A stretch of DNA of 64,000 nt from Polydactylus sextarius (GCA_016801845.1 CM028926.1:5616501-5680500), one strand, 5' to 3'. Shown: positions 39,919-49,740, numbered from the stretch's first letter. A program made the numbers and translations. The notes: generated by a model not told the origin, from the sequence alone.

Positions 39919-41122
39919 GAGGACGAAGTAAAGCACGAGGGTTGAGGTGGGGGAGTTGGAGATGATACTCCACTACAATGTAAGAGAAGAGGGAATATGA
40001 AGTGAAGAGTTGTGAAATATAGCCTTAGGGCAAAAATGCGGGTGGTTGGGGAGATTGAAATGAGCATAAGAACATGAGCCTCACTGAGATCTTCACTCCC
40101 AGTGACGTATTAGTTTTTCATTGTTAATTCATGACACCCCTGTGAGAACACTGATGGCTGGTTCTGGTATTTTTGTGAGTAAGAGTACTGACCAATGCTA
40201 CCTTTGATTCTGTATGACTTATTAATGTTTGGTTCATTAGATGGTATAACTTATCACATCTTCAGGTCTTGCTTCTAGCGACGACTTTCTGGACCTTTGA
40301 GAGCTGTGCATTGGGATTTAATGAGCATATAGAAGGAATGTGTGTAGGAGAAGAGCTGTCTTAAAGAAACCTGCAGCTAAATTACTGATGCTATTACATC
40401 ATTAGTGAGTTCTTCATTCACATTTACTTGCGAGATTTGGGTAAAGCGTAACATTTCAAGGACACTGCCATTCTTTGAAACACCAAATCATCACAGTAAA
40501 AATTCTGACTGTAAATAAATGACTTTGTTAACATTTTGTGGTGATAACGCACCTCAATGAGTGAATAGGTTATTAAGAAACACAACCACACTGAATACTG
40601 TATCCTTCTGAATGCTATTATAAAATTCAACATTTCTGGTTAAAGGTCCATTCATTCAGCCCTGGTGTGTCCCCTAACTTAGATTTTAGTACCTGTTATA
40701 CTGTCAGCAATCCCTGCACTCAAGTTTACTTTTTCCTCTTCTATAAAAAAAAACTTTTTAATGATATTCACACAGGGTGGGAGAAAAACTTTAAATGTGG
40801 CAAATGGAGAGAACTAGTATCGAATCTGCCCTTGGTATTGGCAGATTTGAGGGACTGAAAATTGATTGCAGGAAGACAAAATTTGGATCAGTGCATATTT
40901 ACTTGTCACTGGGACTCGGTGAAGAGTCTTATAGTAAATACATTAGTCAGCAAAATAACAGTTCCACACAATAGAGTGGGATGATTGTGTAACAATAGCT
41001 GCACATACTATAAACTAAGGTTTATGGGGCTCATAATGTTCAATTTGAGACTGTGTCAGTGAGGCATCGATTCCACTCTATTACTCAGTTTGGAGCCAAA
41101 CATTATTGTGTTGCTGTGTTTT

Positions 41123-41140
41123 TGTGTGTGTGTGTGTGTG
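41123..41140 (+). repeat. (TG)9 microsatellite
   Basis: Perfect short TG repeat. Confidence 0.95.
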
Positions 41141-43924
41141 GTGTTCTGGTTATTTTGTCTAGCCCACAAAAATTCCAGCCTAAAAATAATCAACTTAACC
41201 CACGTTAAATGTCAACTGTCCTTGAAATACAGTTAATCTGATTATCTACAGGCTTTAAAAAAAACACACACACATGATGAAAACACAGACTTCCTGTCTG
41301 TCACAGTATGTAGCGTGTTTATGGCCAGTTCCTGGCGTGATTCTCTCTCTGGCTGTATTTGTTCATTAGCCCATCCTGTGTAACTCTTTATCCTGTAGAT
41401 ATTTACCTCCTCCTTGTCGCTCTCCTGCTTACGCTACACAAGTGAATCATCACTGTCGCTCCCTCCCCATTCTGTTAACTGCAGTTTTCACACTTGTACA
41501 CTCACACATGGAAAATCAGTCATCAGCACCTAATCAAAGAATACCACCTATGAGAAAAAGAGACGTGTATGAGACAAGCAGACAAAATGAAGAGAAGGCA
41601 GAGATAGATCATCACAGAAAAGGATGAAATCATGCATCATTTATACCTTTTCTTTACTTACAAGTCATGTTTTTGTAGGATGGATGCTTTTAACCTCCTA
41701 CAAAGAAGTTAAAACATGTTTCAGGAAATTCAGTATCTTTAAATGTGTTAATAATAACAACATATGTAATAATTGTTGTATATTTTGATTGATTTATCAG
41801 CTGGTTATCAAAGACAGAGTTTATAACTCTAAAAATAATTCTCCCCCTGTTTTTATAGTCACATTATGATAAACTGATTAATTGGGAGCAATCACAAAAG
41901 GATTTAGACGCCAGAATAGATAACAGTATCCAGTATTTCAGTAGGGAGAAACAGAAAAAAAAGATGTTATTTATATAACACAAGTATCTAGTGACCCCTG
42001 AATTATTCTCAAGAATAGCTGATTTAAATGTATTTTTTTTAACTTAAACTGAAGCGTGACACATCAGGTAAACAAATAAATCACACACATAAAATACATT
42101 TTTTATCTGGACATCATCTCTGAAACTCTATTGTATCAAAAAACATCTAAAATCTGGTATCAGATGGAAAAAAAGCATCAAAAATGAGGCTTGTGTTTTG
42201 TTTTGTTTTTTGTTTGAGGTGATGACGGTGACTGATTAGGATGGAGAAGAAAGATGGTTTTGACAGTCAGGGTGAAATATGAAGATAGAGTAAGAGAGAA
42301 GGAGCGAGACAGCGACAAGACCTGGAAGTTTCTCTCAAAGATTCTTGTGCTTCTATTTGCTGAATCATTATTTGTAATTGTCTGCTTCTGGCGGCCCTGA
42401 GACCACGTAGTTCTGTGTGAGTCTGAAGCCGAGGGCACAAAAAAAAAAAAACTCTCACTCGGGTCATATTGTTTCATTACGGCCTAAACTCTTGACCTTG
42501 ATGCTTCTGGTGAGATTACTTATGAGTTTCCACAAACAAACCAAGATTTTCTTCAATATCCAAAAGAGAAACAACCAATTTTGGCATTGTAAAACCTGAG
42601 ACCTTAAACAAAGCAGACATGACTCCATAAATAAAGAAACTGTTTCACTCATGATCAAAATGACCAAACCTCTCTATAAAACATCAATCTCCACTCATCA
42701 ACCGTATCACAAAACTTCCTTCCTTCATCAGCTGATGATATCTGCTCAGTTCTCATGACACTTTTAGGATATTTCACCCATGTCAGCCATGTTAGTGAGC
42801 TCAACTTCATTCTTGTTCATTCTTGACCTTGGACAGTTCACCAAAATCAACTAACTACTAATGCAATGTATTGTGGACTTTACAGTCAATTGCAGCAGGT
42901 AACATTAGTTCAGTTACCATTGTTAACTACATTGTTAAATTAGATTTCAGTCTTGACCTCGGGAACAGCAGTTGACTGAAAATCTCCACACAGGTTCCAC
43001 TCATTCACTTTTCCTGGAGGGTTCTTTTGTATTTACTTTTTTGTATTTATTTATTTATTAGCTACACTCTAGGCTTCAGTGTCTCCCTCAACTGTCTCCG
43101 TAGACCACACAGACAAAAAAAAGTTTTTGACTGGTGCTGAATTGATAAACTGACTGCCTAAAGGCAAAGGGATACACATGTGATTTAGTATTTATTCTCT
43201 GCTGCTTCCCACGTACATCAGAATTTCAGAAGGGCACTGCGCTGATTATACATAAGAAGATCAGTTTACTCATCGTGAGACGAGGCCTATTACTCAGCCT
43301 GGATTAGCAGTTTTATAATGTCCGCCGTAGCTCTTTAGGAGCTTTCTGAAGTCTGTAAACGTTTCAGGTCTGAGACTTCAAATGTATATCAGACAGCGGA
43401 ATTACAAACTGTCTGTGTGGGTCTGAAAAGACCTAATGAAAGGACACATCAAATTGGGTCGTGACTCATTGTCTTGACAAAAAGTGCGGTTGTCCCTCCC
43501 TTCGCTGCTTCAATATGAGCCATTTTTGAAAAACCTATTTTTTCAAACTTTGTCTGACTACCCCTTTAAAGGCAACACAGAGCACATAGAGTGGAGTCAG
43601 CAGCTCCATGGTGCCCGACTGAAATGATCCAGGAGCGACACAGATCTGTTTGATCTCTGTAATTATTCTCTGATGAGGAGAGGGAGTCATTTATTACATA
43701 GCAGGTTCAAAGAGGGTTTACTGATCATCTCTCCTTGGCATAGACACTTACACAGCGCATCAAGTAAACAGTTTAATCTACAATACTAGCACTAAGGCAC
43801 AGGTGACATATTTTTTTTTCATTTAATTTTTCCTGCTTCCTGCTATGAAACGTCCTGCTCACGTTTCACCTTGGTGCACAGGCTGGTAGGTTACACCTGT
43901 AAAGCAGTTTAAAGCAAAGACTGA

Positions 43925-44030
43925 ACCCCCACCCCCCAATCCCACCACCCTACCACCACACCATACACCCCTCTCTCTTTCTTCTTCCTTCCTTCCACCC
44001 CCCCTCCCCCGTCCTTCTCCCTCCCCCTCC
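43925..44030 (+). promoter_or_regulatory. C-rich/CT-rich tract upstream of host promoter
   Basis: About 100 bases almost free of G, rich in CCCC, CCACC and CTTCC runs, offering Sp/KLF/MAZ-type sites. The minus strand carries several G3-G6 runs and is G-quadruplex-prone, although one loop exceeds 7 nt. It ends about 140 bp before the TATA box. Confidence 0.5.
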
Positions 44031-44074
44031 CTCACGGAACCCTTGGCGTCCTTCTGTTGACTGAATTTCCTCGA

Positions 44075-44082
44075 TGACGTAA
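44075..44082 (+). promoter_or_regulatory. CRE (TGACGTAA)
   Basis: TGACGTAA is a high-affinity CREB/ATF variant, 94 bp upstream of the TATA box. CREB control of miR-132/212 through promoter CREs is established in mammals; occupancy here is inferred. Confidence 0.65.
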
Positions 44083-44168
44083 GAGTCCACGTACATCGTC
44101 CATGTAGGTGATGCTTCTGAATGAATGAGTGTCCCCTCCCATCTCCATTACTAGTACTACGGGATGTC

Positions 44169-44175
44169 TATAAGA
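44169..44175 (+). promoter_or_regulatory. TATA box of miR-212/132 host gene
   Basis: TATAAGA sits in a repeat-free stretch immediately after a C-rich tract and a CRE. A start about 30 bp downstream leads directly into the exon ending at GTAAGT (44435). A focused TATA promoter fits an inducible immediate-early-type transcript. Confidence 0.65.
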
Positions 44176-44199
44176 GCAGATCACCGGAACAGCCCGCTG

Positions 44200-44434
44200 A
44201 ATTTCATGAGATACCGAGGTGCAAGAAGCAGGAAAAAGAAAAGAAACATCCATCATCCATTTAAATTCCAGCTACTTTTGGCGACATTTACGCACCAGTG
44301 CTGAAGATGATATTAGATAGGATGCGACTATGACATAGGAGCAAATTCACCGTCATCAAGTTATAACATTTCTTTTATAGTTTGATCAAATCGTAAACTG
44401 AAGAAATCTAAACTGGACCGACGAATACCAAGAG
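44200..44434 (+). ncRNA. host gene exon 1 (noncoding)
   Basis: The exon starts about 30 bp after the TATA box and runs to AGAG|GTAAGT, followed by a T-rich stretch. It has two short upstream ATGs and no sustained frame, as expected for a pri-miRNA leader. The start is inferred to within about 5 bp; the 3' boundary is a textbook donor. Confidence 0.65.
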
Positions 44435-45107
44435 GTAAGTTTTTTTTTTCCATTTCGTTGTGTCCAATTTTTATCATATTTTGAACGATGACAAAAGCTG
44501 TCTCACTCCACGTGTGGGAAAGAAATTACAACAATAACGAGCTTGATAAATCAGGGTAAGAACACTCTTTTTCCCCCCTCTCTCTCTCTCCTGTCACCGA
44601 TTTTTCCCCCTGCGTGTCATTTCGTGAATGTACGGTAGTATTACAGAAGCTGGAAGTTACTGCAGTGTGAGTCACTTTGGCGCACATGGGCAGTGACAAC
44701 TGTGAAAAAAGAAGAGAATGTCTTGTAGGGTGTAGGCAACGCTCACTGCATGTTAACCAGGCTGCATCCCCGCAGAGTCAGCGCATCACGACAAGACCTT
44801 GATGTCTTTTTTTCCTTTTCCTTTCTTTCTTCACCAGCATCACTCAGTCAGTCTATGTGGGACATGTCCTAACGGGGATACTTCTTGGACTTGTAAATAC
44901 ACAACACAGCCCAGATTGACGTGTTATAGTCAGGAATTGTATGAGGCATGGCGTAAACGTCATAAATCAACGTTTAATAGCAAATATTTGCTTTAAATAA
45001 ACTGAACTATTATTCAAGCAGAGATCCTCTTCTTGGATCGCCAGGGTTTTTTTTTCTTTTTTCAGGCTGAAATGACATCGTGACGCGTTCCTGAGATGAA
45101 GTCAATT

Positions 45108-45116
45108 TTGCGTCAT
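45108..45116 (+). promoter_or_regulatory. CRE/C-EBP-ATF type site (TTGCGTCAT)
   Basis: The reverse complement reads TGACGCAA, a CRE/ATF-CEBP composite. Another TGACGCG lies 27 bp upstream (45081). Both are just before the second candidate core promoter. Confidence 0.4.
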
Positions 45117-45139
45117 TCCTGCGCACATGCAGACGACTC

Positions 45140-45290
45140 CCAATCACCCGTCAGGGAGCTTTAAAGACACAGTACAAGTCGCCTATATACATCCACAGCC
45201 TGCATTGCGATGTGTCTCTATACGAGGTGTAGAGAGATGAGGGAGGTGAGGGGGTGGAAAGGCCCGGGGGTCTGATGCCAACTCCCCAAG
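45140..45290 (+). promoter_or_regulatory. candidate second promoter and exon 1b of host gene
   Basis: CCAAT at 45140-45144, TATATAC at 45184-45190 about 40 bp downstream, and a possible donor CCAAG|GTAACT at 45290/45291. If used, it would give a short alternative first exon about 1 kb downstream of exon 1, still 5' of both miRNAs. The evidence is motif spacing only. Confidence 0.3.
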
Positions 45291-45531
45291 GTAACTCCTG
45301 GAGGCAGTGGTGGGGAGTGGGTGGATGGGGGGTGACCAGAATTACAACGACTATGGTTCAACAACCTCTCCTGCTGTTTTTAGCCGTAATGTGCGGCTGC
45401 GTAGATCATATTCACTCTAGCTTTAAACTGACTTTACAGAAAACTGGGAAGAACATAAACCATGAAAAAAAAGAATCAGTGTTTCGTTGTGAAGATGTTT
45501 TTTACAAAGAGCTGAGTCCTTGAAGCTACGT

Positions 45532-45552
45532 GACGCTGTCCATGGTGCTGAA
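45532..45552 (-). promoter_or_regulatory. RE1/NRSE (REST site) 1
   Basis: On the minus strand this reads TTCAGCACCATGGACAGCG plus two bases, 19 of 21 positions identical to the classical RE1 as I recall it, with both half-sites intact at canonical spacing. It lies in the host intron, 1.2 kb upstream of mir-212. REST repression of miR-132 is established in mammals. A TGACG CRE half-site overlaps its edge (45531). Confidence 0.8.
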
Positions 45553-45925
45553 CGTGGTCGGTGTGCTGACCAGCACCAGGCTGGATTTAAACCACATTGT
45601 GCTCAACTGAGAAGCTACAGATTAGTGATAAAAGTGGAAAGATCTGGGTCTTAATCTGATTTACTTCTGTAGAATTAGTGAATCATATCAAATCTTTATA
45701 TGTATAAATATGAAGATGTTTCCTAAAGAATTTGCCCAAATTCATCCTTTACTCTTTTCCTCCTTGGTTTGATACTTTAACAGCAAGAACATATAAAACT
45801 CTCTGACCTCTTTTTTATTACACGCCTAAGTCTAATACAAATTCAAAGGCGCATCTCTGGAGATATTTACGGTTCAGGCAGCAGCATGAACTTGGCCAGC
45901 AGTGTTTGTCGGCCAGTGGATGATG

Positions 45926-45946
45926 TTCAGCACCATGGACAGTGAC
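45926..45946 (+). promoter_or_regulatory. RE1/NRSE (REST site) 2
   Basis: TTCAGCACCATGGACAGTG plus two bases is 18 of 21 identical to the classical RE1. It is in opposite orientation to the first site, 373 bp away, and shares its first 17 bases exactly. It is about 0.85 kb upstream of mir-212. Confidence 0.72.
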
Positions 45947-46116
45947 ACAGTCCAGCTAGCACAGAAAAAAAAACAGTGTGCTTTAAATAAATTTCTATTA
46001 TTAACTTATGTGTTTAAGCTTTGTATAGGAATATAAACTATTAATAATGTTAAGTTACATGCAATTACACCCCTGGAGATAGATGGGCAAAAGTAGGACA
46101 CAGGAAAAAGTCAGGG

Positions 46117-46124
46117 TAACGTCA
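46117..46124 (-). promoter_or_regulatory. CRE-type site (TGACGTTA)
   Basis: The reverse complement of TAACGTCA. The surrounding 13-mer ACGTCAGTGGTAA (46119-46131) recurs exactly at 47016-47028, between the two miRNA hairpins. Confidence 0.4.
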
Positions 46125-46239
46125 GTGGTAATGTCTGATGATACTTAGGCAACTTTTTGTACTTGCCCACTCATGGAGCTTTTTTGGTTCTATCCTCACC
46201 TCTCTATAATCTTTTTCAGAAGACAAGAATATATCTGTT

Positions 46240-46257
46240 CACACACACACACACACA
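46240..46257 (+). repeat. (CA)9 microsatellite in host intron
   Basis: CA repeat between the second RE1 and mir-212. Confidence 0.95.
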
Positions 46258-46773
46258 AAAAACACAAATCGCCTCCGTTAACCATTTTTACACAGCTTAA
46301 GAATTAGTGCGTCAGTCCCAGTGTTGCTCAGTTGAGCTTGCATAAGCAACCAATCCAGCCTGTGTTCCTGTCTGTCCAAATCCTGTGACTGAGTCATAGA
46401 TAATCGGCATGAAAATCAATACTACAAACACAACAAGTGGGCTATGTAACTGGCAGTCTGGCACACGCAGCCTAAGGCTTCTGGTCAGAAAGGTTATGAC
46501 GTATTCTATTGTGAGTAATGTGTCATAGTCTATAAATATAAATCTGTTTCACTTAATGGCTGAGTAATGTTCCACAGAAATACATCAGGTAATTGTAAAG
46601 AGTTATCTTTTTTTTGTGCTTGACACTATGTTTTATATAATGCCATTATAGATGGCATTTATTGTTAAACAAAAGGCAGCATCAGTGCCTCACTCACAGC
46701 ATGTTTTCACCATCCTGTTTGCTTTCTTACTCTGCAATCTGATTTAATTCTATGCTACTGCTCTCTTCTGTCA

Positions 46774-46860
46774 GTCAGTGCATCAATACCTTGGCTCTAG
46801 ACTGCTTACTGCTAAAACTCCTCCAAAGTACAGTAACAGTCTACAGTCATGGCTACTGAC
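46774..46860 (+). ncRNA. mir212: mir-212 precursor
   Basis: The 5p arm occupies 46788-46810 (starts ACCTTGGCTCTAGACTG) and matches the mammalian miR-212-5p sequence I recall in full. The 3p arm occupies 46834-46854 (starts TAACAGTCTACAGTC), the fish-type miR-212-3p, with seed AACAGTC shared with miR-132. The arms pair with few mismatches around a 23-nt loop, and the lower stem continues as GTCAGT (46774-46779) against ACTGAC (46855-46860). Known role: a neuronal-activity and CREB-responsive miRNA, co-transcribed with miR-132. It is upstream of mir-132 in the same intron, as in mammals. Confidence 0.96.
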
Positions 46861-46864
46861 GTCT
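46857..46864 (+). promoter_or_regulatory. CRE-type site at the 3' base of the mir-212 stem
   Basis: TGACGTCT, one base from the palindromic CRE. Its TGAC is also the lower-stem strand of the mir-212 hairpin, so the site may be constrained by hairpin structure rather than by CREB. Confidence 0.35.
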
Positions 46865-47013
46865 GGCAATACTCTGCTGTGTGTGTGATAAAATTCACCT
46901 CTGTGACTGTAAAAGTTAAGATGAGTGGGAAGGTGCTGCTGTTACTGTATGAAGTTTCCTTTCGGAGCGCAGCACTACTGAAGCCTGCATCACCAGCATC
47001 ATCAAATCACCGA

Positions 47014-47021
47014 GGACGTCA
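47014..47021 (-). promoter_or_regulatory. CRE-type site between mir-212 and mir-132
   Basis: On the minus strand this reads TGACGTCC. It is part of the second copy of ACGTCAGTGGTAA. It lies 36 bp before the mir-132 stem. Confidence 0.35.
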
Positions 47022-47056
47022 GTGGTAACCACAGCCAATCATATTTCTTCCGCTGT

Positions 47057-47137
47057 CTCCATGGTGACCGTGGCATTAGATTGTTACTGTAGCAACAGCA
47101 CCACTGGTAACAGTCTACAGCCATGGTCGCTAGGGGG
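47057..47137 (+). ncRNA. mir132: mir-132 precursor
   Basis: The 5p arm occupies 47067-47088 (ACCGTGGCATTAGATTG) and the 3p arm 47108-47129 (TAACAGTCTACAGCCATGG); the 3p arm is the invariant vertebrate miR-132. Eighteen of 20 opposed positions pair, with a two-base mismatch in the middle of the arm, and the lower stem continues outward to about 47057/47137. A CNNC motif (CATC, 47147-47150) lies about 18 bases beyond the 3p end, a known Drosha-processing aid. Known role: regulation of neuronal morphology, synaptic plasticity and vascular or immune targets, induced by CREB and repressed by REST in mammals. Confidence 0.97.
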
Positions 47138-47166
47138 CAAAACACACATCTGAAGCAGAGTGGTGC

Positions 47167-47187
47167 AAAAAAAAAAAAAAAAAAAAA
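47167..47187 (+). repeat. A21 homopolymer
   Basis: A tract 30 bp past the mir-132 stem. Confidence 0.95.
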
Positions 47188-47829
47188 CGCTTTTGAGAAT
47201 CTGCATGAGAGGAAAAGTCACAAAAATGATTATTTAAAAATAAAAATCACAACAGTGAAATTGAACCAAAGAAAGAGTTTAACTTTACAGTAGTTAATGT
47301 AGGGTGTGTCATTTATCTGATTCATTTGATTTAAATTATAAAAGAACAAGATTAATAATGATGCAGGATACAAAGTGATTCAGTCTACTACAAACAGAGT
47401 CCTGCTGCATATTGTATATATAACTTACTGTATGTAACAGAACTCTATGAACCTGACTGTAACTAAGGACACAGAAGAAGATACTCTTATATGTCAGAGA
47501 TGGTATCTAGAGGACTAAATATGCTAACATTATATAAAAACCGATCTTCACCGATCTGCTGTATTTGAAAAGACATATTCTAGTATAAATCCATATTCTG
47601 AAGAAGGGAGGACTCATTGACATTAAAATGAAATTCATGGGTTTTTAAGATTTTCTAGAATAGTGGTGGCAGGCAGCAGCTGTCTGTCCACTACTGCTGA
47701 AAACTGATACATTTCTGCCAGGAGAAAAGCTCAGGAAATACCCTGAAACTGCTCCTCCTTATCAACAGTTACAGCAGTGGTGTTGAACAGTAGTCTCTGT
47801 CAGGATTATTTGCTTTTCTTTTCTTACAG

Positions 47830-47930
47830 AATTCATCAACTTTCTACTGCAGTGTTATGCTACATGTATATCTGAATTTTAACCGTGTAATGTAGAATTT
47901 CCAGTCAATAAAATGATTGATCGTGAACTT
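47830..47930 (+). ncRNA. host gene terminal exon
   Basis: The acceptor TTGCTTTTCTTTTCTTACAG is among the best in the window. It is followed 77 bases later by AATAAA and then a T/G-containing downstream segment. The exon has stops in all frames. Cleavage is assumed 15-25 bases after the hexamer. Confidence 0.6.
47907..47912 (+). terminator. poly(A) signal of miR-212/132 host gene
   Basis: Canonical AATAAA inside the predicted terminal exon, with T-rich sequence (CAGTCTTTGTCTG) about 20-30 bases downstream that could serve as the downstream element. Confidence 0.55.
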
Positions 47931-49174
47931 CAGTCTTTGTCTGCGTTAATGATTACAGTTGCTTTTTTTAACAATAAAGTGAAAGCTCAGGGTCAGCCAC
48001 ACAGCACTGACCTTGGACTTGGCAATGACTCAACGTCGTGCCAGCAGCTTGGCCGACAGAGACAGTCTGGTTTAAGAATTAAATACATTAATCATCAGAC
48101 AGATCAAAGTCTCATCCTAAAGGAGGACTTGCTATTCTTTGGCTGAAGGTGAGTTATCTTGGTCTCTGCACAGTTTGATTCTACATGCTGAACTCTGGTC
48201 CACCAGCGCATAAACTCTTACTGTTCAGAGATCGAAATTCAAAGTCATAAAAGCAGCATCACAGATGGTTATAATCAGCCTGACTTTTGCCCGACAACTG
48301 TTTCTTACATTTCAGTAGTTTTACGTCACACAAAAGATTAGAGGATGTGAATGCAAATTCAAGTTGTATGAAGACTCTGCAGATGGTGAACAAATTACAC
48401 ATGCAAAGCAAAACCTGTGTAGAGATATGAAGAGGTAAAAAAAAAGTTCTGAAATCTGAAAATGTAAAGCTGTACATTTAGTGCAAAGACAAATGAATTA
48501 CTGTAAACAAACATCCTCATAACGAGACCAGAAAAAGAAAAATACTCAGAACAGGTTCACAATGATAAGTGCTCCACTTATTACAAGTGACACAGTGGTA
48601 TTGAACCACAGGCATCTGCACAGAGACTGCTACTCTATTGTGTTGATTCTGAACAAAATACTTGCAATTAAGTTCCTTTTAAGGAAAAACGTTCCTTCAG
48701 TATATCACAGTATAAACCTGCTGCCTGATCTAAACGATTTACACAAACTGACCTTTCTCAGTGACGCTGGGGAATAGCTCGAACAGTGTTTATTCAGTTG
48801 GTGGGTTTCCAAGTTCATCAGAATGAGAGAAAAAATCCTTGGGCACTGATATTGTGAGGTTTCTCTGGTCCTGTCGGTGAGAGAATGGAGAGAAAACAAA
48901 ACAACAACAAAAACAACAAAAATCACGCTGACTAACACACTGGGACTACTACTGTGAAATGTGTCATAAGTGTCTTTATTATTTGGTAAAAGTTTCACAC
49001 CAGTGTCATGTATCAAAATCTTTAGTAACACTTAAATAATATAGGATGTAAACAAAGAGCTTGTGGTGTCTCAGTGACGTCATAATAAACTATTAAAACA
49101 TTAATAAGCTATATTAGCTCAGATTTACCAGTCACAATGCTTTATAACAGAGTAGTATATCAATATTATTGACT

Positions 49175-49178
<4 letters not shown>

Positions 49179-49215
<37 letters not shown>
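49179..49215 (+). repeat. (AT)18 microsatellite
   Basis: Perfect AT repeat in an AT-rich stretch. Confidence 0.97.
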
Positions 49216-49216
<1 letters not shown>

Positions 49217-49740
49217 TTATTTATTTATGAGTAAAGAAAAAGTTTGTTTATGAATACAATTTGAAAAATTCTCTGCGATCAAACTATTGCTCTTTTACTA
49301 AAGATTAGCAAATGTTCTATGCAATATAACAGCTATAATATATTTATATACATTCTAATATTTATGGCAGGATAACTGAGTAAAAGCTTTGTTGTATATT
49401 CATCAGTAGAACGCTGGAGAACATAGAGAACTACATGAATATAGTTACAAAAGTTTTAAAGACTAAATAATAAATAATACTTAAATAAAATTAAGTACAC
49501 ATCAAATAATTCTTCCTAAATTTCAATCAAATCAGAAAAAATACAATAATGTGCAACAGAAGTTTCTTCATACTCCTCCTCCACACGATTTAAAAATAAA
49601 CAATATTGATTAAGTCCTGTATGACCTTATTTAATACTATATGTGAATCTGAATGCTGGTCACTGACTTACTGATTTTTTCCCCCTGGTTGATGACTCCG
49701 TCGCTCAAAAATGACTCATATTTCCGCCTTGTTCTCAACA

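Larger units (their letters stand above)
28594..43924. other. intergenic, no gene seen
   Basis: Mostly AT-rich unique sequence with two repeat fragments, one long GT tract and short purine tracts (38950-38985, 39360-39475). A mid-GC block at 43560-43740 precedes the host-gene promoter. No exon or RNA gene was recognised. Confidence 0.65.
44200..47930 (+). ncRNA. miR-212/132 host gene (pri-miRNA), two-exon model
   Basis: Reconstructed noncoding transcript. A TATA box at 44169 predicts a start near 44200. Exon 1 runs to 44434 and ends at a consensus donor GAG|GTAAGT. One intron of 3395 bp (44435-47829) contains both miRNA hairpins, in the order miR-212 then miR-132. The acceptor is a strong pyrimidine tract ending TTTTCTTACAG at 47829. 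Exon 2 is about 100 bp and has AATAAA at 47907. No long open frame exists across the exons. In mammals these two miRNAs are likewise processed from an intron of a noncoding gene, in the same 5'-3' order, and induced through CREB. The exact start and cleavage sites are inferred. Confidence 0.72.

Noticed and set aside
1..44074. Search for hic1, ovca2 or smg6 exons
   Set aside because: No BTB, C2H2 zinc-finger, serine-hydrolase or PIN-domain motifs were found in any frame.
44032..44256. 74-codon minus-strand frame over the host promoter
   Set aside because: It overlaps the TATA/CRE promoter in antisense and has no similarity or splice context. Treated as chance.
45353..45523. 56-codon plus-strand frame starting MVQQPLLLFLAV with a signal-peptide-like N-terminus
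   Set aside because: It lies in the host-gene intron, has no family resemblance, and short hydrophobic starts are common by chance. It would need ribosome profiling to revive.
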